Assembly (NCBI GenBank): GCA_035934405.1
Contig: DASYXW010000049.1
Coordinates: 1 to 5,524, forward strand
Length of the DNA: 5,524 bases
Direction of reading: 5' to 3'
DNA from: DASYXW01 sp035934405
GTDB lineage: Bacteria; Acidobacteriota; Terriglobia; UBA7540
The position numbers were made by a program, and so were the translations under genes. This document shows positions 5,261 through 5,524 of the stretch, one piece after another. How positions within the stretch are numbered: position 1 is the first letter of the stretch; every line of letters starts with the position of its first letter. The notes beneath the pieces were generated by a model. It made no database searches. It was not told the DNA's origin and saw only the letters and a program-made list of their open reading frames with translations.

Positions 5261-5278
5261 GCCAGCCGATCTGCTGGC
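5261..5278. repeat. GCCAGC-N6-GCTGGC inverted repeat
   Basis: A perfect 6-bp stem with a 6-nt loop (CGATCT), between two converging genes. Its right arm overlaps the next palindrome. A 3'-end hairpin is the simplest reading. No T-run follows on either strand. Confidence 0.4.
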
Positions 5279-5288
5279 AACAGTTGCC
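5276..5288. repeat. GGCAAC-A-GTTGCC inverted repeat
   Basis: A 13-bp near-palindrome with a single central base. The centre is too tight for a perfect RNA hairpin, so a protein-binding site is as likely as an RNA role. It shares its first three bases with the previous repeat. Confidence 0.35.
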
Positions 5289-5302
5289 TTGGCCGCTCGC
5301 AT

Positions 5303-5340
5303 GCGCCGCGTGAGAAGAAACCAGAAATGTCATGCGGCGC
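5303..5340 (-). other. Hairpin overlapping the stop of the leftward membrane-protein gene
   Basis: GCGCCGCGTG (5303-5312) pairs with CATGCGGCGC (5331-5340) over ten positions, including one G-T pair, around an 18-nt loop. On the leftward transcript it begins within the last codons and includes the stop codon at 5330-5332. It may mark the end of that transcript, although no U-run follows it. Confidence 0.4.
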
Positions 5341-5524
5341 GGGCGTGAAGCAGAGGAATGGCAAACAGACCGAGGACGGCGACATCAACGCCGACATTGA
5401 ACCATACGCCGAACCACGCCGAGGCCGCGGCCTCCAAGGCGAGCCAAGCTATCAGGCCCACGAGCAGCGCGGTCTTGAGCTGACCGTCTCTTCGACGAAA
5501 AGCCAGGCGGCCAATCAAGAAAAG
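5330..5524 (-). CDS. C-terminal part of a small membrane protein (runs off right edge)
   Basis: A leftward frame open to the window edge, showing 64 residues. A basic stretch (G-R-L-A-F-R-R-R-D-G-Q-L-K) is followed by two hydrophobic segments, roughly ALLVGLIAWLALEAAASAWF and then FNVGVDVAVLGLFAIPLLHA, and a short end H-A-R-A-A. This pattern suggests two membrane helices, with the basic stretch before them on the cytoplasmic side. A TTG at 5518 could serve as a start, but no ribosome binding site can be checked because the upstream sequence is missing, so I treat the gene as partial. I do not recognise the family. It converges on the cytochrome gene with a 123-bp gap and need not be related to it. 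Confidence 0.6.
   Translation of the reverse strand, partial: LFLIGRLAFRRRDGQLKTALLVGLIAWLALEAAASAWFGVWFNVGVDVAVLGLFAIPLLHARAA

Overview
The window looks like chromosomal DNA of a GC-rich Gram-negative bacterium, most likely a gamma- or betaproteobacterium. The reasons are the base composition, the strong GGAG-type ribosome binding sites, Sec signal peptides, a periplasmic di-haem c-type cytochrome and a Crp/Fnr-family regulator. I cannot name the genus from sequence alone. I see no transposase, phage gene, CRISPR array, rRNA or tRNA.

Layout, left to right. (1) At the left edge is the start of a leftward gene for an exported protein; only its signal peptide is visible. (2) About 320 bp without a convincing gene follow, holding two sets of short direct repeats upstream of that gene. 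(3) A leftward helix-turn-helix regulator with four C-terminal cysteines, of the SufR-like/COG2345 type, is divergent from (4) folE2, encoding GTP cyclohydrolase IB. The shared 153-bp intergenic region holds an AT-rich inverted repeat inside a longer direct repeat. (5) folE2 overlaps a GTG-started FAD/NAD(P)H oxidoreductase by a GTGA junction, so the two should be translated together. (6) A 157-bp gap with a GC-rich hairpin leads to a 13-codon leader ORF, whose stop overlaps the start (ATGA) of (7) a Crp/Fnr-type regulator. (8) A 183-bp gap contains a long bulged inverted repeat and an overlapping 14-bp palindrome, just ahead of (9) a secreted di-haem cytochrome c of the CCP/MauG superfamily. 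(10) A convergent intergenic region rich in perfect short palindromes separates this from (11) the C-terminal part of a leftward small membrane protein that runs off the right edge.

Working model (inference): two linked regulatory modules. In the first, a putative Fe-S-sensing repressor or activator controls a folate/pterin-entry enzyme (FolE2, the isoform that does not depend strictly on zinc) together with a flavin reductase. In the second, a Crp/Fnr regulator, translationally coupled to a short leader peptide, controls a periplasmic di-haem peroxidase-like cytochrome. Both modules fit redox, metal or reactive nitrogen/oxygen stress, but no gene here fixes the signal. The least explained parts are the leader peptide, the structured DNA/RNA ahead of the cytochrome, and why folE2 is coupled to a reductase.
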